Source: Klebsiella sp. RIT-PI-d (GTDB lineage: Bacteria; Pseudomonadota; Gammaproteobacteria; Enterobacterales; Enterobacteriaceae). From it: DNA of 64,000 nucleotides. Positions 13,111-24,818 of the stretch are shown here, piece by piece. Below the pieces are notes generated by a model that did no database searches, was not told where the DNA came from, and worked only from the letters and a program-made list of their open reading frames with translations. The translations under genes were made by a program, and so were the position numbers. Position 1 is the first letter of the stretch, and every line of letters begins with the position of its first letter. The stretch lies in NCBI RefSeq assembly GCF_001187865.1, contig NZ_LGIT01000009.1, forward strand, positions 2,108,001 through 2,172,000. The letters run 5' to 3'.

Positions 13111-13943
13111 TAATGACCTACCACGCGTCGACCAAAGCGACTTTGCAGGGTATTGATTGAAAACAGCAGCAGCAGCGACGCGGCAAGGATCACTGATGCA
13201 ATCGCGCTGGCTGCCGGATAGTCAAACTCCTGCAAACGCACAAAAATCATCAGCGATGTCACCTCTGTCTTCCAGGCAATATTGCCGGCGATAAAAATAA
13301 CCGCGCCAAATTCGCCGAGACTGCGGGTAAACGAGAGCGCCACCCCCGCGATTAGCGCTGGAGACAGCTCGGGCAATACGACTTTACGAAAGCTCTGTAG
13401 CCGGGTAGCGCCGAGCGTTTCCGCCGCTTCTTCGTATTCTGGCCCCAACTCTTCCAGCACCGGCTGGACAGTACGCACCACAAACGGGATGCTGGTAAAG
13501 GCCATGGCGACGGCAATGCCAAGCCAGGTGTACGTGACTTTGATATCAAATCTGGCCAGCCACTCGCCGTAAAAACCGTTTACTGAAAACAGCGATGCGA
13601 GCGTCAGACCCGCCACCGCCGTTGGTAGCGCAAACGGCAGATCGATCAGCGCATCCAGCAGCGTGCGCCCCGGAAAGCGATAGCGGGTTAAGATCCACGC
13701 CATCAGCAGGCCAAAGACACCGTTGAATACGGAGGCGACAAACGCCGAAAGCAGTGTGACTTTATAAGCAGCCACCACCTGCGGATTGGTAATGACATCC
13801 CAGTATTGCGCCCAGCTCATCTGAGAAAGCTGCATAACCAGCGCACTTAACGGCAGCAGCATGATCAGACAGACAAACAGCAGGCTGGTGCCAAGGCTTA
13901 AGGTAAAGCCCGGCAGGACGCGCCGGGTAGAGGCAGCCAGCAT
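13110..13943 (-). CDS. cysU: Sulfate/thiosulfate ABC transporter permease CysT (CysU)
   Basis: The partner permease of CysW. The 277-residue protein has the same length as the E. coli one, an N-terminal membrane helix (LPGFTLSLGTSLLFVCLIML), five further hydrophobic segments, and the CysA-docking loop EYEEAAETLGATRLQSFRKV. PFALPTAVAGLTL is a conserved segment of the sulfate permease family. The ATG at 13943 shares one base with the TAA of cysP, and the TAA shares one base with the cysW ATG, so the three genes are tightly coupled. Confidence 0.97.
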   Translation of the reverse strand: MLAASTRRVLPGFTLSLGTSLLFVCLIMLLPLSALVMQLSQMSWAQYWDVITNPQVVAAYKVTLLSAFVASVFNGVFGLLMAWILTRYRFPGRTLLDALIDLPFALPTAVAGLTLASLFSVNGFYGEWLARFDIKVTYTWLGIAVAMAFTSIPFVVRTVQPVLEELGPEYEEAAETLGATRLQSFRKVVLPELSPALIAGVALSFTRSLGEFGAVIFIAGNIAWKTEVTSLMIFVRLQEFDYPAASAIASVILAASLLLLFSINTLQSRFGRRVVGH

Positions 13944-14959
13944 TACTTACGCCCCGCCGCTAACAGCTTGTCTAATTCACCGCCGCTGGCAAAGTGCGTT
14001 TTCATCACCTCCGGCCATGAACCGAAGCGATCTTCTACGCGGAACAGTTCAGTCTGAGGAAATTTATCCTTCAGTTTGTCCATGACGTCAGCATTGTTCA
14101 CCCGGTAGTAATAGTCGGTAATGATGGTTTGCGCCTGCGGGCTATACAGCCAGGTCAGATAGTCCTTTGCGGCTTTTTCCGTACCGTTAGCCTTCACATT
14201 TTTATCGATCCACGCCACCGGAAACTCCGCCAGGATATTGACCTTAGGCACCACGACTTCAAAACCCTGGTCTTCGTACTGCTTGCGAATGTTGTTCACT
14301 TCAGATTCAAATGTAATTAATACATCGCCCAGCCCACGCTCCACAAAGGTGGTGGTCGCACCGCGCCCGCCGGTATCAAAAACTTCGACATTTTTCAGAA
14401 ACTGGGTCATAAACTGGCTGGTCTTAGCGCGATCGCCGCCATCGGCTTTATCCGCTGCGCCCCAGGCTGCCAGATACGTATAGCGCGCATTACCGGACGT
14501 CTTAGGGTTGGGGAAAATAAGCTTTACGTCAGAGCGGACCAAATCATTCCATTCGTGAATGTTTTTCGGATTACCTTTACGCACCAGGAATGCCATGGTG
14601 GAGTAAAACGGCGAACTGTTATTGGGTAGACGGCTTTGCCAGTCGGCCGGGATCAGTTTGCCGCGGTCATGCAGGATCTGCACATCGGTAACCTGGTTAT
14701 AGGTAACGACATCGGCTTTCAACCCCTGAAGGATTGCCAGCGCCTGTTTTGATGACCCGGCATGAGATTGTTTTATGGTCAGCTTGTCTCCCCCGTTATC
14801 TTTCGCCCATTGCTGTTCAAAAGCGGGATTGAGGGCGGCAAATAATTCGCGGGAAACGTCGTAAGAGCTATTGAGCAATTCAGTCGCCTGTGCCTGCGCG
14901 ACCAGCAGCATTGATGCCGCCAGAACCAGATACCTTTTCTTTCGTGATTTAGCGACCAT
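13943..14959 (-). CDS. cysP: Thiosulfate-binding periplasmic protein CysP
   Basis: CysP captures thiosulfate (and sulfate) in the periplasm for CysTWA. The 338-residue precursor starts with a Sec signal peptide, [20 protein letters not shown], cleaved after AQA, and continues with [14 protein letters not shown] and the ligand-loop region [18 protein letters not shown] and [19 protein letters not shown], characteristic of the sulfate-binding family. Same length as in E. coli. It is the first gene of the operon; upstream lies the CysB-type control region, then solitary murP instead of ucpA. Confidence 0.97.
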   Translation of the reverse strand: MVAKSRKKRYLVLAASMLLVAQAQATELLNSSYDVSRELFAALNPAFEQQWAKDNGGDKLTIKQSHAGSSKQALAILQGLKADVVTYNQVTDVQILHDRGKLIPADWQSRLPNNSSPFYSTMAFLVRKGNPKNIHEWNDLVRSDVKLIFPNPKTSGNARYTYLAAWGAADKADGGDRAKTSQFMTQFLKNVEVFDTGGRGATTTFVERGLGDVLITFESEVNNIRKQYEDQGFEVVVPKVNILAEFPVAWIDKNVKANGTEKAAKDYLTWLYSPQAQTIITDYYYRVNNADVMDKLKDKFPQTELFRVEDRFGSWPEVMKTHFASGGELDKLLAAGRK

Positions 14960-15060
14960 TGTGCACCCTTATAAATTTGCTGACTTTCTGATAGCCATAA
15001 TATTTATAACAGACACTAAAGGAGTAACGGTTTTATATACCGTTTAGTGATTTTCCAGTC
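14960..15060 (-). promoter_or_regulatory. cysP promoter and probable CysB control region
   Basis: The 177-bp gap before cysP is AT-rich and on the minus strand contains CTCCTTTAGTGTCTGTTAT followed by AAATATTATGG. This resembles, from memory, the E. coli cysP promoter with its CysB activation site. Exact -35/-10 boxes are uncertain, so only the region is marked. Confidence 0.4.
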
Positions 15061-15082
15061 GAAAAGAGAATAAGTAAAAACC

Positions 15083-15107
15083 AGGGCCGCCTGCTATAGC
15101 GGCCTTT
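15083..15107 (-). terminator. Intrinsic terminator of murP
   Basis: Arms GGCCGC (15085-15090) and GCGGCC (15099-15104) with an 8-nt loop are followed on the minus strand by CTGGTTTTT. It lies 30 bp after the murP stop and ahead of the cysP promoter region. Confidence 0.7.
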
Positions 15108-15136
15108 CAGCGGAATTTTGCAGTGAGGCAGTGACG

Positions 15137-16558
15137 TTACGCCAGGTCGACGTTTTTGCAGCCAAAGAGTGCCGTGATGATAAAGCCTGCCATATACGCA
15201 ATGACGATCCCACCAGCGTAAACAATAATCGCCGGAAGAATGCCCGCATTTGAGGTCATCAGCGGTAAGGCCACCAGCCCGGAAGGGCCAAAGGCGCTGT
15301 TCAGCCCTACCGGCAGACCGGACCAGGCGACGGTACCAATAAACAGCCCGCCCACGGCACCGCCTGCACAGGCGGTGATAAACGGTTTCATGCGCGGCAA
15401 GGTGACACCATAAATTAACGGCTCACCTACGCCCAGCAGGCCTGGAATAATGGCCCCGCGAATTTGCGAGCGCAGCAGGGAAGACTTCTCCGCGCGCCAG
15501 TACAGCGCCAGCGCGGCACCCACCTGACCGGCACCTGCCATGGAAAGGATTGGAAACAGTGAATTGAAGCCCTGCGAGTCCATCAGAGCCAGATAAACCG
15601 GAATGAAACCCTGATGAACGCCAAAGACGACGGCAATCAGGAACACGCCGGCCAGCACGGCACAGCCCAGCGGATTACTGTTAAGATGCATGAACAACCA
15701 GGACATCCCCTGAAACAGCCAGACGCCAACGGGCATGATCACAATAAAAGTGACCACCGCAGTGATGATTAGCGTCAGCATTGAGGTCAGGATCATATCC
15801 AGCTCATCGGGTACATAGCGGCGAATAAGCCGTTCAATTTTGGCTCCGGCCCACGCAGCCATCAGTACACCAATAATATTACCGCGCGGATCGATGGCCA
15901 TGCCGAAGAAATCCTGTAGCCCGGAATAGTATCCGACCGTCGCCTCCGGGTTATAACCGAGGATAAATAGCGAGGCAATAATTGCACCGTTTACACCCGT
16001 CCCGCCAAAGGCTTTTTGCGCGTTATAGCCCACCAGCAGCGTCAGGAAGGTAAACAGTCCCTTGCTGAACACTTTCAAAAAATTCAGCGCATCCGGCAGC
16101 GTTCCCCGGGCGTCGGGTGCAACGTGCATCAGGGTTCCAATAAGCGTTGCGATGCCCAGCATCAACCCTGCGGCAATAAAACCCGGAATAAGCGGCGTAA
16201 AGATAGTGGCAAAGTTGGCCAGAAACTGTTGAACGGAGGATTGCTGTTTATGCTTATGCTGACGCTTATTTTCAGCAGCAATCGCTTTAAGATCGCGATG
16301 GCCCAGAAGCGCATTCATCGCTTCAGCCGCACGCTGCGCTTTTCCCACGCCGAAGATAACCTGAACTTCATTGCCGTTGACTATCACGCCGCTGACCTGC
16401 CCGGCGAGCCGTGCGCTGATTTGCGAATCGATTAACGCCGTGTCTGCCACTTTTAACCGCAGGCGGGTCATGCAGTTACCGCATGAAGTTATATTCTCTT
16501 CTCCACCGACCAGCGCAATAATATGTTCCAGCAGATCGTTGCCGATAGTTTTAGCCAC
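15137..16558 (-). CDS. murP: MurP-like PTS EIIBC permease for N-acetylmuramic acid
   Basis: The 473-residue protein closely follows E. coli MurP (474): an N-terminal EIIB domain with the phosphocysteine motif [11 protein letters not shown] (Cys29) and a C-terminal EIIC domain with about ten hydrophobic segments, [36 protein letters not shown] and [16 protein letters not shown]. It has no IIA domain; Crr probably phosphorylates it. I chose GTG at 16558 because GAGG lies 6 nt upstream and the product then aligns with MurP residue 1; ATG at 16570 is an alternative. Unlike E. coli it is on the cysP strand and has no murQ etherase, murR or yfeW beside it. Substrate is inferred from similarity. Confidence 0.88.
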   Translation of the reverse strand: MAKTIGNDLLEHIIALVGGEENITSCGNCMTRLRLKVADTALIDSQISARLAGQVSGVIVNGNEVQVIFGVGKAQRAAEAMNALLGHRDLKAIAAENKRQHKHKQQSSVQQFLANFATIFTPLIPGFIAAGLMLGIATLIGTLMHVAPDARGTLPDALNFLKVFSKGLFTFLTLLVGYNAQKAFGGTGVNGAIIASLFILGYNPEATVGYYSGLQDFFGMAIDPRGNIIGVLMAAWAGAKIERLIRRYVPDELDMILTSMLTLIITAVVTFIVIMPVGVWLFQGMSWLFMHLNSNPLGCAVLAGVFLIAVVFGVHQGFIPVYLALMDSQGFNSLFPILSMAGAGQVGAALALYWRAEKSSLLRSQIRGAIIPGLLGVGEPLIYGVTLPRMKPFITACAGGAVGGLFIGTVAWSGLPVGLNSAFGPSGLVALPLMTSNAGILPAIIVYAGGIVIAYMAGFIITALFGCKNVDLA

Positions 16559-16583
16559 GCGTTTCCTCATAGAGTCGCCAAAA

Positions 16584-16605
16584 AGTGCATAAAACATTAT
16601 GCACT
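16584..16605. repeat. Perfect 9+9 bp inverted repeat upstream of murP
   Basis: Arms AGTGCATAA (16584-16592) and TTATGCACT (16597-16605) are separated by four bases. It lies 26 bp before the GTG start of murP and could be an operator or an mRNA hairpin. Confidence 0.65.
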
Positions 16606-16786
16606 GACGCAAAAGGATGCGCTGAGTTCGGGAACGAATTTTCTGCAATCATCACACTCTGGGCGGGAAAGCGAGTAAACGCACGTTAAAGTAATGACAA
16701 CACAAAACGTTGAGATGTATGCAGACCGGTTTAGCCTGCCAGCACGTTAGCGGGGACATGGCTTATGCCGGTAGCCCCCGCATCAG

Positions 16787-17686
16787 TCAGAGCGTCAGGA
16801 GCCGGTCAAGGGACGGGGCAAAATAGTAGCCGCCGGTCACCGGGCGGGTAAAGCGCAGCATCGCGTCACGCTTACCGTCGGTATCACCAAACATGCTCAA
16901 TAGCTGTTGTTCGATATTGTGCAGCCGTGCGCAGTAGGCGCAGAAATAGAGGCCGTGGGTACCGCTGGCCGTGCCATACGGCAGGCTCTGACGGACGATT
17001 TTCAGCCCTTTGCCCTCTTCTTTCAGATCCACACGGCTGAGATGGGACGTTACCGGCCGTTCATCGCGGTCGATTTCTTCATTGGCACTTTTGGTACGAC
17101 CGATCATCATCTCCTGATCGTGCGTGCTCATGCGGTTTAGCTGCTTAAGATTATGCTCCCAGCGCTGGACGAATACATAGCTGCCGCCTGCGTCAACGCC
17201 GTCCTTGATAACGGCCACGTCACGACGGATCTCTTCTCCCGCCGGATTTTCGGTACCGTCGATAAAGCCGCTCAAATCGCGATCTTGTACCCAGCGAAAG
17301 CCATGGATTTCTTCCTGGACATCCAGCGTATCGCCAAACGACTCAAGCGCGGCCTGAGCCAGCGAAAAATTGACATCATGACGTAATGAGAGAATATGAA
17401 TTAACACATCGTACTGCGTTGCCGGCGCCAGGCCGTTTCCGTAAGGAATAAAATCTTTTAGTTCCTGCGCGCCTTCACCACCGCTTAGCGTGCGCCATAC
17501 GGTGTGACCAAAGGCAACCACTGCGCCGATTTGCGCATCGGGAAACTGCGCCTGGACGGTCGCAACCTTATCGGCAAAAATTTTACTGCCCGCACGCAGG
17601 GAATCGATTTCCCCTTTAACATTGGCTTCTATCCAAATTGCTGCGCGACAATGTTCTGGCAAAATGCCACTTTGAACCTGAGACAT
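16787..17686 (-). CDS. yfeX: YfeX, cytoplasmic DyP-type haem peroxidase
   Basis: The 299-residue protein belongs to the dye-decolourising peroxidase family, haem enzymes that use H2O2; E. coli YfeX has porphyrinogen-oxidising activity and has been debated as a deferrochelatase. The family motif GxxDG appears as [14 protein letters not shown], and the distal/proximal regions as SHLSRVDL and [20 protein letters not shown]. No signal peptide is seen, consistent with a cytoplasmic enzyme. ATG at 17686 is preceded by CAGGAGAAG and matches the E. coli start ([12 protein letters not shown]). An intrinsic terminator for yfeY lies just 12 bp before this start codon. Confidence 0.96.
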   Translation of the reverse strand: MSQVQSGILPEHCRAAIWIEANVKGEIDSLRAGSKIFADKVATVQAQFPDAQIGAVVAFGHTVWRTLSGGEGAQELKDFIPYGNGLAPATQYDVLIHILSLRHDVNFSLAQAALESFGDTLDVQEEIHGFRWVQDRDLSGFIDGTENPAGEEIRRDVAVIKDGVDAGGSYVFVQRWEHNLKQLNRMSTHDQEMMIGRTKSANEEIDRDERPVTSHLSRVDLKEEGKGLKIVRQSLPYGTASGTHGLYFCAYCARLHNIEQQLLSMFGDTDGKRDAMLRFTRPVTGGYYFAPSLDRLLTL

Positions 17687-17697
17687 TGCTTCTCCTG

Positions 17698-17720
17698 AAA
17701 AAAAGCCACCCGATGGTGGC
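17698..17720 (-). terminator. Intrinsic terminator between yfeY and yfeX
   Basis: GCCACC/GGTGGC arms (17705-17710, 17715-17720) with a 4-nt loop are followed on the minus strand by seven T residues. The T tract ends next to the yfeX ribosome-binding site. Confidence 0.85.
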
Positions 17721-17774
17721 ATTGACAGGGCTATTGTACCGCCTTTTCAGCAGCGCAATTTGTTCAGGCGCAAG

Positions 17775-18350
17775 CTAACGACGCCAAATGATTTTGCTGA
17801 CTTTCCAGCTTTTCAGCGCGTCATCGGACGGCATAAGATCGGCCGGGCCGCTCCACTGGCCGGTAAACAGATAACTAATATGCTGGCTGCCTTCTGCTTT
17901 ACACTCGACGTCGCCGCTGTTGTCCCCCGAGGCTTTATGACAGTTTCCATAAGCTTTGCCATATAAGTCGCTGAACACGCTGCCAATTTGTCCACCGCCG
18001 GCGATTTTAATGTCAGGATCCTGAATATCAACCTGGCTTACCGTGTCGCCTTCGCCGTTAATAACCAGCGCGACCTTATTGTCTTTTAACGCTTCAAAAA
18101 AACGCACGATATTGCCGTTGTCCGTTTTCATGCCGCTGCGCAGATGATAGTGACCGTCCAGCGCCTCACTGATGGCTTCTTCTTTTAGCGGCGTTGTTCC
18201 GGTAAGCCCGGCCACGCCCTGCTCGGTCACCTCATCAGATGAACCGAACCAGTTCCAGGGATTGGCGGCTGACCAGTTAACTGAGGACATTGTCGAGCAG
18301 CCTGCCAGCGCCAAAGGCATAACGCACATCAATACACGAAGCGATTTCAT
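17775..18350 (-). CDS. yfeY: YfeY, DUF1131 outer-membrane-type lipoprotein
   Basis: The 191-residue precursor has a lipoprotein signal peptide, MKSLRVLMCVMPLALAGCS, with lipobox LAGC, so the mature protein is lipidated at Cys18. The rest is the DUF1131 (RpoE-regulated lipoprotein) domain, with NWSAANPWNWFGSSDE near the N-terminus. Ser at +2 is consistent with Lol-dependent sorting to the outer membrane. Function unknown. It lies between yfeZ and yfeX in the usual order; in E. coli it is in the sigma-E regulon, but a sigma-E promoter was not resolved here. Confidence 0.93.
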   Translation of the reverse strand: MKSLRVLMCVMPLALAGCSTMSSVNWSAANPWNWFGSSDEVTEQGVAGLTGTTPLKEEAISEALDGHYHLRSGMKTDNGNIVRFFEALKDNKVALVINGEGDTVSQVDIQDPDIKIAGGGQIGSVFSDLYGKAYGNCHKASGDNSGDVECKAEGSQHISYLFTGQWSGPADLMPSDDALKSWKVSKIIWRR

Positions 18351-18412
18351 TCACACATCCTCTCTTTTAAATTCAACGCCTGTTGGAGTACAGCAACGGT
18401 AAAAAGTGCCGT

Positions 18413-18868
18413 TTAATCTGTCTGCGGGCGAAAACAGGCGCGTAAACGCGGGTCTGCCAGCAGCCACCACAGCGCATAAACATCCAGGATCACCAGCGTC
18501 AGTCCGGTTCCGGTTACCGCTTCGCCAAAATACCACAGCAGCGGTTGCCAGATCAGCAGGCTGGTCTGCGCGAGAATCAATACCCAACGCAAGGCAGACC
18601 ACAGGCGAGGAAAGGTCTGGCGGCGACCGATAAAAAGGAAAGTGGCCACGGCAGGAATACCCGGCAGCAGGCCCCACCAGAAATTATTGTGATCGGGATA
18701 AAACAGATTCAGCAGGGTATCACCCTGCTCACGGGATGCGCCCGCCATAACAAACAGTACCCATGTCCGCGCCTGAAGCAGCAGCACGCACCAGAAAAGA
18801 AAAGGAAGTTTTAACAACCCGTTACGATCGTAATCCGCGGGATAAAATAAAGGCTTAGTACTCTTCAT
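18413..18868 (-). CDS. yfeZ: YfeZ, DUF2919 inner-membrane protein
   Basis: The 151-residue protein has four hydrophobic segments (about residues 17-39, 53-72, 80-103, 113-135) and the family start [20 protein letters not shown]. Function unknown. The ATG at 18868 lies inside the end of ypeA (14-bp overlap) and gives the E. coli length; a TTG two codons upstream is less likely. Order yfeY-yfeZ-ypeA is as in other enterics, and the overlap suggests co-translation with ypeA. Confidence 0.9.
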   Translation of the reverse strand: MKSTKPLFYPADYDRNGLLKLPFLFWCVLLLQARTWVLFVMAGASREQGDTLLNLFYPDHNNFWWGLLPGIPAVATFLFIGRRQTFPRLWSALRWVLILAQTSLLIWQPLLWYFGEAVTGTGLTLVILDVYALWWLLADPRLRACFRPQTD

Positions 18869-19280
18869 CTTCAATTAAACGTTTACCCAAAATCAGGACG
18901 TCGGCCGTTTCATAGCCCAGACGCTCATACATACCCAACACAATATCGTTGTCTTCCCGGACCATAATCTGCAATTTAGGACAGCCGCGCGCGATAAGCT
19001 TTTTCTCAAGCCGGTTTAATAATGCATTGGCAATACCGCGTCCGCGATATTCCGGGTGTACCCCGAGATAATAGGCCGAGCCGCGATGCCCGTCGTAGCC
19101 GCCCATCACCGTACCTACCACTTCACCGTTTACTTCAGCGACCAGAAACAAGCTCACGTCGTGGTTTACTTTGCGCTCGATATCCATTTCCGGATCGTTC
19201 CACGGCCGCAGCAAATCGCAACGTTCCCACAGAGTGATAATCTCTTCGAAATCTTGCTGGCGAAATACGCGTATCTCCAT
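18855..19280 (-). CDS. ypeA: YpeA, GNAT-family acetyltransferase
   Basis: This 141-residue protein is a single GNAT domain. The acetyl-CoA-binding motif is [20 protein letters not shown] (about residues 71-90), preceded by the beta-strand ending [12 protein letters not shown] and followed by [12 protein letters not shown] enzymes move an acetyl group from acetyl-CoA to an amine; E. coli YpeA is not well characterised, although lysine-acetyltransferase activity (also called PhnO-like/YiaC-type) has been discussed for several such proteins. ATG at 19280; overlaps yfeZ. Confidence 0.93.
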   Translation of the reverse strand: MEIRVFRQQDFEEIITLWERCDLLRPWNDPEMDIERKVNHDVSLFLVAEVNGEVVGTVMGGYDGHRGSAYYLGVHPEYRGRGIANALLNRLEKKLIARGCPKLQIMVREDNDIVLGMYERLGYETADVLILGKRLIEDEEY

Positions 19281-19492
19281 GGTATTGAGGGCCTTTTAGG
19301 GGATAAAAAACTGATTATGGCGTGAACGTGTCGATAAGCCAATATCTTGCGAAACTGCGGGCAAAAAATGGCATAATGTCGTCCATTCATGGATTGAAAT
19401 GAAAAGTAAAACAATTATCATCGCGATTGTTCGTAACGGCGCGCGCGATACGATATAACATCTGTCACATTTTTATTTACAACCCAGGCCGA

Positions 19493-21259
<1,767 letters not shown>

Positions 21260-21261
<2 letters not shown>

Positions 21262-21282
21262 GCGCGGGAGAACCCCGCGCTT
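21260..21282. terminator. Stem-loop between hemF and maeB
   Basis: Arms AAGCGCGGG (21260-21268) and CCCGCGCTT (21274-21282) with a 5-nt loop fill the short convergent gap. There is no T tract for hemF, so this is a weak terminator or 3'-end stabiliser. Confidence 0.5.
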
Positions 21283-21291
21283 CGTTACAGA

Positions 21292-23571
21292 TTACAGCGG
21301 CTGAGTCTGCGCCTCAACCACCGCCAGCGCCACCATATTCACAATACGTCGCACTGAGGCAATTGGCGTAAGTACGTGAATCGGTTTTGCCACGCCCATC
21401 AGCACTGGCCCCACCGTTACGCCTTCGGAACTGGAAACGCGCAGCAGGTTATAGCTGATACGTGCAGCTTCCATATTCGGCATCACCAGAATATTGGCTG
21501 AGCCTTTCAGCGGGCTGTCAGGCATTCGCTCATTGCGGATGCTTTCAACCAGTGCGGCATCGCCGTGCATTTCGCCGTCAATCATTAGTTCCGGCGCACG
21601 TTCACGTATCAGCGCCAGCGCATCACGCATTTTGGTCGCCGCCGCGCAGTTTGACGATCCAAAGTTTGAGTGTGACAGGAGTGCCACTCGCGGCTCAATC
21701 CCAAAGCGACGTACGGTTTCCGCCGCCATCAGCGTGATTTCTGCCAGCTGCTCCGGCGTCGGATCGTCGTTGACATAGGTGTCGGCAATAAATGTGTTAC
21801 CGCTCGGTAGCAACAGCGCATTCATTGCCCCCGCCGCATGAACGCCTTCCCGGTAGCCAAAAAGCTGCTGAATGACGCTAAAGTGCTCGTGGTAATCGCC
21901 AATCGTCCCGCAGATCATCGCATCAGCCTCACCGCGCTGGACCATGATCGCCCCAATCACCGTCGTATTACTGATCACCGCGCGCTGTGCCTGCTCCGGC
22001 GTTACCCCCCGGCGTTTCATGATGTTGTAGTACTCCATCCAGTACTCTTTGAAACGCGGATCGGATTCGTTATTAACGATCTCAAAATCAACGCCGGGTT
22101 TAATTTGCAGACCCAATTTCTGGATACGCATTTCGATAACGCCCGGACGCCCGACCAGAATCGGTTTCGCCAGACCCAGCGTCACCAGCTCCTGGGTCGC
22201 ATGTAACACCCGACTATCTTCCCCTTCTGCCAGTACAACCCGTTTCGGCTCGCTGCGCGCCTGCGAGAAAATCGGTTTCATAAACAGGTTGGTTTTATAG
22301 ACAAACTCGCTGAGTTTATCGACATAGGCGTCAAAGTCTTCGATAGGCCGTGTCGCGACCCCGGACTCCATTGCCGCACGGGCGACTGCCGGGGCAATTT
22401 TGACAATCAAACGTGGATCAAACGGTTTAGGAATGATGTAGTCCGCACCGAAGCTCAAATCCTGATCGCCATACGCAGAGGCGACAACGTCGCTTTGTTC
22501 GGCGTGGGCCAGTTCTGCGATAGCGTGCACCGCCGCCAGCTTCATCTCTTCGTTGATTGCCGTCGCCCCCACATCCAGAGCACCACGGAAGATGAACGGG
22601 AAACATAGTACGTTGTTAACCTGGTTCGGGTAGTCCGAGCGCCCGGTACAGATGATGGCATCCGGGCGCACTTCTTTTGCCAGCGGCGGCAAAATTTCCG
22701 GCTCAGGATTCGCCAGCGCCAGAATAAGCGGCGCACGCGCCATTTTAGTTACCATTTCCGCCGTCAGCACTTTCGGTCCTGAGCAACCAAGGAAAATATC
22801 TGCGCCGTCAACCACGTCCGCAAGGGTCCGTTTACCGTCATCCTCAACCGCATAGGCGGCTTTGGTTTCAGCCATATTCGGCTCGCGGTCTTTATAAATA
22901 ACGCCTTTGGAGTCGCAAACTACGATGTTGTGCTTTTGCATTCCCAGCACCACCAGCAGGTTCATACAGGCGATTGCTGCTGCCCCGGCTCCGGAAACGA
23001 CCATGCGGACATCGGAAATATTTTTTCCTACTACCCGCAGGCCGTTAAGAATAGCCGCCGTGCTGATGATTGCTGTGCCGTGCTGGTCATCGTGGAAAAC
23101 CGGAATGTTCATCCGCTCGCGCAGCGTTTTCTCAATGTAAAAACACTCTGGCGCTTTAATGTCCTCAAGATTGATGCCGCCAAAGGTCGGCTCCAGGGCC
23201 GCAACAACATTGATAAATTTGTCCGGATCAAGTTCGTCAACTTCGATGTCGAAGACGTCGATCCCGGCAAATTTTTTGAACAAAACGCCTTTGCCTTCCA
23301 TTACCGGCTTGCCCGCCAGCGCGCCAATATTGCCCAGTCCCAGAACGGCGGTGCCATTAGAGACCACGGCGACAAGATTACCGCGTGCGGTGTATTTATA
23401 TGCGGCTAGCGGGTCCTTTTCGATTTCCAGACAGGGTGCCGCCACGCCTGGCGAGTAGGCCAGGGCCAGATCGCGCTGGGTGGCAAGCGGCTTAGTAGGA
23501 GAAACCTGAATTTTGCCTGGTACAGGGTACTGATGGAAATCAAGTGCGCTTTGTTTCAACTGGTCATCCAT
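21292..23571 (-). CDS. maeB: NADP-dependent malic enzyme MaeB
   Basis: MaeB decarboxylates malate to pyruvate with NADP+. The 759-residue protein has the malic enzyme part (residues ~1-420; [27 protein letters not shown], and nucleotide loop [13 protein letters not shown]) fused to a C-terminal phosphotransacetylase-like domain (from about 430; [35 protein letters not shown]) that acts as an acetyl-CoA-responsive regulatory domain in E. coli. ATG at 23571 follows AAGGAACAAGAA. It is divergent from talA, and convergent with hemF at the place where the eut operon sits in E. coli and Salmonella. Confidence 0.97.
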   Translation of the reverse strand: MDDQLKQSALDFHQYPVPGKIQVSPTKPLATQRDLALAYSPGVAAPCLEIEKDPLAAYKYTARGNLVAVVSNGTAVLGLGNIGALAGKPVMEGKGVLFKKFAGIDVFDIEVDELDPDKFINVVAALEPTFGGINLEDIKAPECFYIEKTLRERMNIPVFHDDQHGTAIISTAAILNGLRVVGKNISDVRMVVSGAGAAAIACMNLLVVLGMQKHNIVVCDSKGVIYKDREPNMAETKAAYAVEDDGKRTLADVVDGADIFLGCSGPKVLTAEMVTKMARAPLILALANPEPEILPPLAKEVRPDAIICTGRSDYPNQVNNVLCFPFIFRGALDVGATAINEEMKLAAVHAIAELAHAEQSDVVASAYGDQDLSFGADYIIPKPFDPRLIVKIAPAVARAAMESGVATRPIEDFDAYVDKLSEFVYKTNLFMKPIFSQARSEPKRVVLAEGEDSRVLHATQELVTLGLAKPILVGRPGVIEMRIQKLGLQIKPGVDFEIVNNESDPRFKEYWMEYYNIMKRRGVTPEQAQRAVISNTTVIGAIMVQRGEADAMICGTIGDYHEHFSVIQQLFGYREGVHAAGAMNALLLPSGNTFIADTYVNDDPTPEQLAEITLMAAETVRRFGIEPRVALLSHSNFGSSNCAAATKMRDALALIRERAPELMIDGEMHGDAALVESIRNERMPDSPLKGSANILVMPNMEAARISYNLLRVSSSEGVTVGPVLMGVAKPIHVLTPIASVRRIVNMVALAVVEAQTQPL

Positions 23572-23845
23572 TTCTTGTTCCTTTTCATTACGGACTAAAG
23601 GTGATCCTGATGCTCACCGACAGGATAGCGGTTAGTATCGCCTTAGATGGCATCTCAAACTTTGAAGGCTGCCAAACTCTCACCATCTAAAAATACAGTT
23701 TTTTAACAAAACACTCACGAACTCGTTTCACTCATCCTCAGCAAGACCCTCTCCGTCTGCTATGCTTTTTAGTTATGTACATTTTTTCATCCAGAAGTGC
23801 GAGCCTAAGCACTCGTATAAATAATTGCTTTCTAAGGAGTATTTA

Positions 23846-24796
23846 ATGAACCAGCTAGATGGCATTAAACAGTTCACTACCGTCGTGGCGGACAGCGGTG
23901 ATATTGAATCCATTCGCCACTACCAGCCAGAAGACGCCACGACTAACCCCTCTCTGTTACTGAAAGCCGCCGCGCTCGATCACTTTGCGCACCTGATTAA
24001 GGATGCGCTTGAGTATGGCAAAGCGCGTGGCAAGACCCAGGAGCAGCAGGTTGCTGAAGCCTCAGACAAGCTGGCGGTCAATTTTGGTGTGGAAATTCTG
24101 AAAAGCGTGCCGGGTCGCGTCTCTACCGAAGTTGACGCACGTCTTTCTTATGACAAAGAAAAAAGCATCGAAAAAGCACGTAAGTTCGTCCAGCTCTATC
24201 AGGATCAGGGGATCGATAAATCACGCATTCTGATCAAGCTGGCTTCTACCTGGGAAGGCATTCGTGCTGCTGAGGAGCTGGAAAAAGAAGGCATCAACTG
24301 TAACCTGACGCTGCTGTTCTCTTTTGCCCAGGCCCGCGCCTGTGCAGAAGCAGGCGTCTTCCTGATTTCGCCTTTTGTGGGGCGCATTTACGACTGGTAT
24401 AACACCCGCAAGCCTATGGACCCGTACCGGGTTGAAGAAGATCCGGGCGTCAAATCAGTGCGTAATATCTATGATTATTACAAGCAGCATCGCTACCCGA
24501 CCATCGTAATGGGGGCGAGTTTCCGTAAAACCGAACAAATTCTTGCGCTGGCAGGCTGCGATCGCCTGACGATCTCCCCGGACCTGCTGCAAAAATTGCA
24601 GGACAGCAATGAGCCGGTAAAACGCAAGCTGGTCCCGCCTTCGACGACATTCCATCTCCCGACGCCGATGACCGAAGCCGAGTTCCGCTGGGAGCATAAC
24701 CAGGATCCTATGGCGGTAGAAAAGCTGTCGGACGGCATCCGCCAGTTCGCCGTCGATCAGCGTAAACTTGAAGATTTGCTGGCCGCTAAACTGTAA
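23846..24796 (+). CDS. talA: Transaldolase A
   Basis: TalA moves a dihydroxyacetone unit between sedoheptulose 7-phosphate and glyceraldehyde 3-phosphate in the pentose phosphate pathway. The 316-residue protein matches E. coli TalA. The Schiff-base lysine is in [13 protein letters not shown], and [18 protein letters not shown] and [11 protein letters not shown] are family signatures. ATG at 23846 is preceded by TAAGGAGTATTTA. It forms an operon with tktB 22 bp downstream, the stationary-phase paralogue pair (RpoS-dependent in E. coli); the second pair talB/tktA would be elsewhere. Confidence 0.97.
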   Translation: MNQLDGIKQFTTVVADSGDIESIRHYQPEDATTNPSLLLKAAALDHFAHLIKDALEYGKARGKTQEQQVAEASDKLAVNFGVEILKSVPGRVSTEVDARLSYDKEKSIEKARKFVQLYQDQGIDKSRILIKLASTWEGIRAAEELEKEGINCNLTLLFSFAQARACAEAGVFLISPFVGRIYDWYNTRKPMDPYRVEEDPGVKSVRNIYDYYKQHRYPTIVMGASFRKTEQILALAGCDRLTISPDLLQKLQDSNEPVKRKLVPPSTTFHLPTPMTEAEFRWEHNQDPMAVEKLSDGIRQFAVDQRKLEDLLAAKL

Positions 24797-24818
24797 CTTA
24801 TCGTCACGGAGTACACCT

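Noticed and set aside
16584-16605. Inverted repeat taken as the MurR operator
   Set aside because: The sequence does not resemble the MurR site I recall and no murR gene is in the window, so only a neutral repeat was annotated.
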